Made by a program: the position numbers and the translations under genes. A stretch of 64,000 nucleotides of DNA from CAWUKV01 sp963923025 (GTDB lineage: Bacteria; Cyanobacteriota; Cyanobacteriia; Phormidesmidales; Phormidesmidaceae): contig CAWUKV010000002.1 of NCBI GenBank assembly GCA_963923025.1, positions 15,482-79,481 of the forward strand. Reading direction: 5' to 3'. Position 1 is the stretch's first letter; the number at the start of each line of letters is the position of its first letter. This document shows, piece by piece, positions 60,120 to 64,000 of this stretch. A model generated the notes under the pieces. That model saw nothing but the letters and a program-made list of their open reading frames with translations, did not search any database and was not told the origin of the DNA.

Positions 60120-60773
60120 CTAGCTGGCGACAGCCTGCTCCGATAGGCTATAGCGGCCACCTCGACCACGATGCCATTCTTTATTGCGTGCCCCGGCAGA
60201 GAGGATGTTGGAAACGCGATTGCGTGCTTTCAGGAAGGTGGTTTTTGGAATGTCGCTTTTGAAGATTGCTTCCATGACATCGGCGATTTTGAAGGCCTGG
60301 TCCGGCTGAGACTTCACAATGTTGGCGACAAGGTCCGGTAGCGGAGTCTTTTTGAAGGGCTCTTGGATATAGCGTGACCAGTTGGGCGATCGCCCACTGC
60401 GCGTTTTGCGAGTTGTCTTTTGGGTTGTCTTGGGTGCGGCCGCAACGGTCTTCTGAGATGGCGTCGCAGCTGTCTTAGACTTTGGTTTCCGACCTCGTTT
60501 AGCCTTGGGTGCAGCAGCCGGTGTCTCGGTGGGTGCTGCATCGGCCGCTGGTGTATCAGCCGGTGGACTGGAGGCTACTACAGTCTCGGCGGCGTCAGCC
60601 GGTACAGCAGCGACTGACCCATTGCTGCTGGCAGGGGTGTCAAACATTTGGATGACGGTCTGTAGTCCTTGACGCTGTTCTTGGATAACGGCAAGCTGAT
60701 CGACCAGGCTATTTTCTTGACTGGCTAGCTCAGCGATCGCGGTCTGGAGTTGCGGAAGAATTGAAGCGCTCAT
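60120..60773 (-). CDS. Putative DNA-binding protein with AT-hook and C-terminal winged-helix-like domain
   Basis: A 217-residue protein in three parts: an N-terminal helical coiled-coil (residues 1-45), a long Ala/Pro/Thr/Lys-rich linker containing an AT-hook-like KRGRKPKSK (92-100), and a C-terminal domain (about 130-217) with PLPDLVANIVKSQPDQAF, KIADVMEAIF and NILSAGARNKEWHRGRGGRYSL, which reads like a small winged helix. The layout recalls eukaryotic H1/HMGA-type proteins and suggests a nucleoid-associated role. This is an inference; no cyanobacterial name is known to me. Confidence 0.6.
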   Translation of the reverse strand: MSASILPQLQTAIAELASQENSLVDQLAVIQEQRQGLQTVIQMFDTPASSNGSVAAVPADAAETVVASSPPADTPAADAAPTETPAAAPKAKRGRKPKSKTAATPSQKTVAAAPKTTQKTTRKTRSGRSPNWSRYIQEPFKKTPLPDLVANIVKSQPDQAFKIADVMEAIFKSDIPKTTFLKARNRVSNILSAGARNKEWHRGRGGRYSLSEQAVAS

Positions 60774-61076
60774 TGTTACGGAACCTCGTGACGGTTTGTG
60801 GTTTGCGTTGTTTGTTCAGTTTCTTGTCGTCAAGACTGTTTTTATTGATTGTGCTTAAGGGTTTGATGCCTGCGATGAGTAGGATCATCCAACAAGGAAT
60901 TAAAGTCTGTAAATCGTGGTAATAGATGCAATAGATAGATCGGTAGACCGACGGTCTGGTGCAACTTGGCATCCTTATAACGGGTACACGTTTGCAATAG
61001 AGGCGTAAGCTATTTGGGGGCTATGCTAGTTGCCGAGATAGTCTATTGATGAGACGACGCACCCTAGCTGTTGCCT

Positions 61077-61136
61077 GAGTCTAAGCAGTTAGAGTCTGAG
61101 CAGCTAGAATCTGAGCAGCTAGAGTCTAAACTGCTA
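61077..61136. repeat. Tandem array, 4 units of 15 bp
   Basis: Units GAGTCTAAGCAGTTA, GAGTCTGAGCAGCTA, GAATCTGAGCAGCTA and GAGTCTAAACTGCTA at 61077, 61092, 61107 and 61122. Confidence 0.9.
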
Positions 61137-61161
61137 GCTTGAGCGTGAATGTTCCGTTGAT

Positions 61162-61203
61162 AGGGCCATATCAATGGGGCCACATCAATAGGAACACATC
61201 AAT
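61162..61203. repeat. Tandem array, 3 units of 14 bp
   Basis: Units AGGGCCATATCAAT, GGGGCCACATCAAT and AGGAACACATCAAT at 61162, 61176 and 61190. Confidence 0.88.
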
Positions 61204-61446
61204 AGGAATATGAGTGCCATTTTAGCCATCCTATTCAAGATATAGCATGCATTCGAAAGTTGTTGCTGTTCTCAGGATGCCTGAGGTGAGTCAGGATGAC
61301 CTGTGTCATTCCTGCGTAATTGGGATCTGTTATCGAATTGTCGCTTTAGAGTAGCGATACCTCCTGGTAATGGGGCACCTTCTGGTAATGGCTGCTGCGA
61401 CAAAATGAGTTATGCCCAATTGTTATCGCTCACTGACGTGGCCTAC

Positions 61447-61520
61447 TAAACCTTGGCCACGTCCAGAACTAGAATTTTTCCGGTGGGGAAAGCTACAGGT
61501 TTCAACTTGGACGCGGTTTA
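61447..61520 (+). repeat. Dispersed 74-bp repeat, copy B, overlapping the hisA stop
   Basis: Nearly identical to copy A at 43564-43636. Its terminal TTA (61518-61520) is the complement of the hisA stop codon TAA, so the element directly ends the gene. Its inverted ends could form a hairpin and serve as the hisA terminator. Confidence 0.9.
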
Positions 61521-62288
61521 GCAAAGCTGAGGCCCGCCTGCCGGTGGAACATCTTGCCACCGGCCAGGACCAACGGCCCTAATTGCCTCCTGAAGAGATA
61601 TTGCTTCGGTGTATAACGCTTTCCCAACAATGGCACCTGTTACCCCGGATGGGACTAGACCTAGCAGACCCAGCAAATCTCGAACCGAGCTGATTCCTCC
61701 CGATGCGATGACAGGAATCTCGATGTGGTTAGCCAAGTCTTTCAACGCTGCCATGTTGGGGCCTTGAAGCGTGCCATCTCGATGAATGTCGGTGTAGATA
61801 ATCGCTGCCGCACCGCGCTGGCTCATCTGTTGAGCGAGTTCAGTCGCATCAACGGATGAGGTCTCTAACCAACCACGGGTGGCAACTTTGCCATTGCGGG
61901 CGTCAATACCGACGATAATTTGCCCTGGGAAAGCCAGACTGAGTTCGCTTACTAATTCTGGGGTCTCTACCGCGGCAGTGCCCAAAATGGCAAACTGTAC
62001 GCCGAGGTCAAACAGCCCCTCAACCCGACTGCGATCGCGCAGTCCACCCCCCACCTGAATGGGGACATCTACGGCTGCTGCGATCGCGCGAATGGCATCC
62101 CAGTTTTGTGGTGTTCCTTCCTTTGCCCCGTCCAAATCGACCAGGTGAAGGCGGCTGGCACCCGCGTCTACCCACTGCTGAGCCATAGCAACAGGGTCGG
62201 TATGGAACACTTCTGACTGGTCGTAATCCCCCTGATACAGCCGCACACACTGGCCATTGAGTAAATCAATTGCGGGGATGACATCCAT
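61518..62288 (-). CDS. hisA: Phosphoribosylformimino-5-aminoimidazole carboxamide ribotide isomerase
   Basis: A 256-residue TIM-barrel isomerase of histidine biosynthesis (Amadori rearrangement of ProFAR). The catalytic acids are Asp8 (VIPAIDLLNGQCVRLYQGD) and the Asp in IYTDIHRDGTLQGPN. The phosphate-binding loops QVGGGLRD and ASGGIS are present. The C-terminus (PPAGGPQLC) leads straight into the repeat described at 61447-61520. Confidence 0.97.
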   Translation of the reverse strand: MDVIPAIDLLNGQCVRLYQGDYDQSEVFHTDPVAMAQQWVDAGASRLHLVDLDGAKEGTPQNWDAIRAIAAAVDVPIQVGGGLRDRSRVEGLFDLGVQFAILGTAAVETPELVSELSLAFPGQIIVGIDARNGKVATRGWLETSSVDATELAQQMSQRGAAAIIYTDIHRDGTLQGPNMAALKDLANHIEIPVIASGGISSVRDLLGLLGLVPSGVTGAIVGKALYTEAISLQEAIRAVGPGRWQDVPPAGGPQLC

Positions 62289-62450
62289 AGCGTTACGGGG
62301 GCAGAACGGTCAACAACAGGCGTATTTTACCGTGTGGTGGGAAGGTTGCCGGGTATAGGGATGTGCGGGTAGGTCTTGTCCCGATGGAATTTGGGGTGAG
62401 GGGAAAAGGTTAAGGGGGTTCGGCTAGTACCTTATCGGGCCGCCACTCTC

Positions 62451-63992
62451 TCAGGGCTCTGCCTCAAAGTCTTGTCCACTGCCGTAATGCAGGGCGTCTT
62501 GCCAGCGGTGCCAGTAGAAGGCTGGCTCCTTGTCTTCAGTGGGTGACTGGGTGAAGCTTTGTAAAAGCTGATAGGTCGCTAAGCCTCCATAATGGGCGCT
62601 CCATCTGAGTAGGGCGGGAAACCCAACCTGGGGGACAATTCTAGCGACAAGGGTTGGATGGACAACCGAGGTTCGCAGTAAGGTCTGGGCCAGGGGAGTA
62701 AACTGAACGACATCCTGCAAGAAGGGTCGCAATACGCCATCACCTAGGGCCGCCATGTCGCTAAAGATGGTTGAGAGTAGCTGGTTAATTCGGTTGGGGG
62801 GCAAAGACTGGTTAACGCCAACACTCATGGCCTTTTGAAACAGCCAGGTTACGGCCAAGTTGGGCTGATAGGGGTGAATCCAGCCTAGTGCCCGGGCGGA
62901 CAGCTGCTCGGTGGTGAGCGCTTCGTGGATACCCTGGGTCAGTCGCGGAAGGTGGCGAATCATCGCGCCAAAGCCACCAAAGCTAAGGGGAGACTGATGA
63001 CCGCTGCTGTCACCCACCGCTAAAATTCGCGACCAGGAATAGCGAAGCGGGCTGTTGCGGTAGGCCGGGAAAAAGCCAAAGAGGGCTCGTTTGATGTCGA
63101 GCTGCTCGAGGGCAACGGATTGGTAGGCCGGTAACAGCTCAAAATAGTCGTCAAACAGCGTCGTCAGACTTGGGCGACTAGGGTGGGCGTCAAGGTAGGT
63201 GAACAGATAGGTGGTGCGGCCATCACGGGCCGGAAAAGCCTCCCAAAAGTACTGGCACTGTCGCTGGATGGGGGTAAAAGAAACAATCAGATCGCCCGTG
63301 TCGTTCGCGGTATATCCCGTCGCACAGGTACCGACGACTAGACAGACGGCATCGGGTGCCTGCCCCTGTCGAGCCTGTTGGGCAATGGGGGAGAAATGGC
63401 CCATCGCGTCGATTAGGAGCCTTGTTGTTAACGTGCGCGATCCGGCCTGCACGGCTACGCCGTTTGGCTGAACCATGGCGTGACTAAAGGGCGTGTGCTC
63501 TAGCAGTTCTCCACCTGCGGCTAGAAAACGCTGTTTAAGCGTTTCGAGCAGAACAACAGGGTCAACGCCGATGTTGAGCACATCCTTGACCCAGAGGTCT
63601 TCTCCGCCCTGAAAGCTGACTCGAGCGGGGTTGTAGGTGGTTGCGATCGCGCTGTCCAATTCTTCTGTGGTTAGCAGCCTCATGCTTACGAAGGTCTCTA
63701 GCTCTCGCCGAGAGATATTCCACTCCTGATCGCGCCCCCTCAGTTTGCCGCGTTCGAGCACTGCCACCCGCCACCCACGCTGCACCAAGGCAGCCCCCAA
63801 CAAAATCCCCAACGTGCCCCCGCAGATCACCACGTCATACTCGGGTGTTGGGCCAGGCTGGGTGTCGGTGTGAATGACATCGGGGACGGGAATGTTGCCG
63901 TGGCGGTAGCGGTGCCAGAGCTGATCGGCTTTTTCTAACCCGTGCAGGGGCTGGCCAGGAACCGATGACAGATAGGTTTGAGTGAGGGACAT
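62451..63992 (-). CDS. cruP: CruP, lycopene-cyclase-like FAD-dependent protein
   Basis: A 513-residue FAD-dependent protein of the CruA/CruP family. The dinucleotide-binding site YDVVICGGTLGILLGAALVQ is followed by VLERGKLRGRDQEWNISRREL, typical of CruP; further on are LLIDAMGHFSPIAQQAR and ILAVGDSSGHQSPLSFGGFG. CruP occurs in cyanobacteria and plants together with other lycopene cyclases and has been linked to lowering singlet-oxygen or superoxide stress; cyclase activity itself is doubtful. The start lies 8 bp from the window edge, so upstream control sites are not visible. Confidence 0.88.
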   Translation of the reverse strand: MSLTQTYLSSVPGQPLHGLEKADQLWHRYRHGNIPVPDVIHTDTQPGPTPEYDVVICGGTLGILLGAALVQRGWRVAVLERGKLRGRDQEWNISRRELETFVSMRLLTTEELDSAIATTYNPARVSFQGGEDLWVKDVLNIGVDPVVLLETLKQRFLAAGGELLEHTPFSHAMVQPNGVAVQAGSRTLTTRLLIDAMGHFSPIAQQARQGQAPDAVCLVVGTCATGYTANDTGDLIVSFTPIQRQCQYFWEAFPARDGRTTYLFTYLDAHPSRPSLTTLFDDYFELLPAYQSVALEQLDIKRALFGFFPAYRNSPLRYSWSRILAVGDSSGHQSPLSFGGFGAMIRHLPRLTQGIHEALTTEQLSARALGWIHPYQPNLAVTWLFQKAMSVGVNQSLPPNRINQLLSTIFSDMAALGDGVLRPFLQDVVQFTPLAQTLLRTSVVHPTLVARIVPQVGFPALLRWSAHYGGLATYQLLQSFTQSPTEDKEPAFYWHRWQDALHYGSGQDFEAEP

Positions 63993-64000
63993 AGTGGTTG

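Larger units (their letters stand above)
60774..61517. other. 744-bp intergenic region with two tandem arrays
   Basis: It includes four 15-bp units (61077-61136), three 14-bp units (61162-61203), the duplicated CTGGTAATGG near 61363 and 61381, and dispersed repeat copy B at its right end. No gene is recognised. Confidence 0.6.

Overview
The window reads as a chromosomal segment of a filamentous, non-marine-Synechococcus type cyanobacterium (Leptolyngbya/Nodosilinea-like is my guess). The evidence is the cyanobacterium-specific gene content: ferredoxin-dependent nirA and narB, cnaT, ndhL, ycf46, cruP, a CPP1-like protein, a HetZ-family protein, hpsE, PTOX, and a trnL(UAA) gene interrupted by a group I intron. 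The GCGATCGC (HIP1) octamer is also frequent throughout. No phage, transposase, CRISPR array or rRNA is visible. The window holds about 50 genes.

Layout. 1-3.9 kb: a ResB-like gene (cut by the window edge), a CcsA-like haem-handling protein with a large extra N-terminal domain, and a Tat/lipoprotein-type Rieske protein. 4-6.9 kb: an apparent two-gene unit of a sedoheptulose-7-phosphate cyclase with a long N-terminal extension and a GT-A-like protein. 8-18.5 kb: a complete nitrate assimilation island, with ntcB-cnaT and a HEAT-repeat gene on the minus strand and nirA-nrtP and narB on the plus strand. Both the nirA and ntcB promoters carry a perfect NtcA box (GTA-N8-TAC), exactly 22 bp, then TAN3T. 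The nirA leader also holds an intrinsic-terminator-like hairpin. 18.7-24.6 kb: oxidative-stress and electron-valve genes (peroxiredoxin, katG, PTOX) with a cyanophycinase-like peptidase and a pentapeptide protein. 26.2-30.7 kb: a probable glucosylglycerate module (phosphatase, synthase, and a convergent GH13 phosphorylase). 30.7-38.8 kb: recJ, an AI-2E-family permease, ycf46, thrC flanked by two small sulfur-carrier proteins, and a pilin-like protein. 38.9-42.3 kb: a MacAB/DevBCA-type exporter.

42.4-55 kb: oxidoreductase, class III nucleotide cyclase, hppD, CPP1-like, OmpR-type regulator, HetZ-family regulator, larC, and two cyanobacterial proteins of unknown function. 55.2-64 kb: the intron-containing tRNA-Leu, ndhL-DUF3007-trpA, two exopolysaccharide-type glycosyltransferases (one hpsE-like), a putative AT-hook DNA-binding protein, hisA and cruP.

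The intergenic DNA is rich in small repeats. A 73-74 bp element with inverted ends occurs in two near-identical and two degenerate copies, one ending on the hisA stop codon. There is a second 43-bp dispersed pair, three tandem arrays of 14-15 bp units, heptamer-like repeats and one long palindromic element. The points most worth following up are the hairpin in the nirA leader, the cyclase/transferase pair, the atypical Ccs/Rieske cluster, the glucosylglycerate module and the dispersed repeat family.
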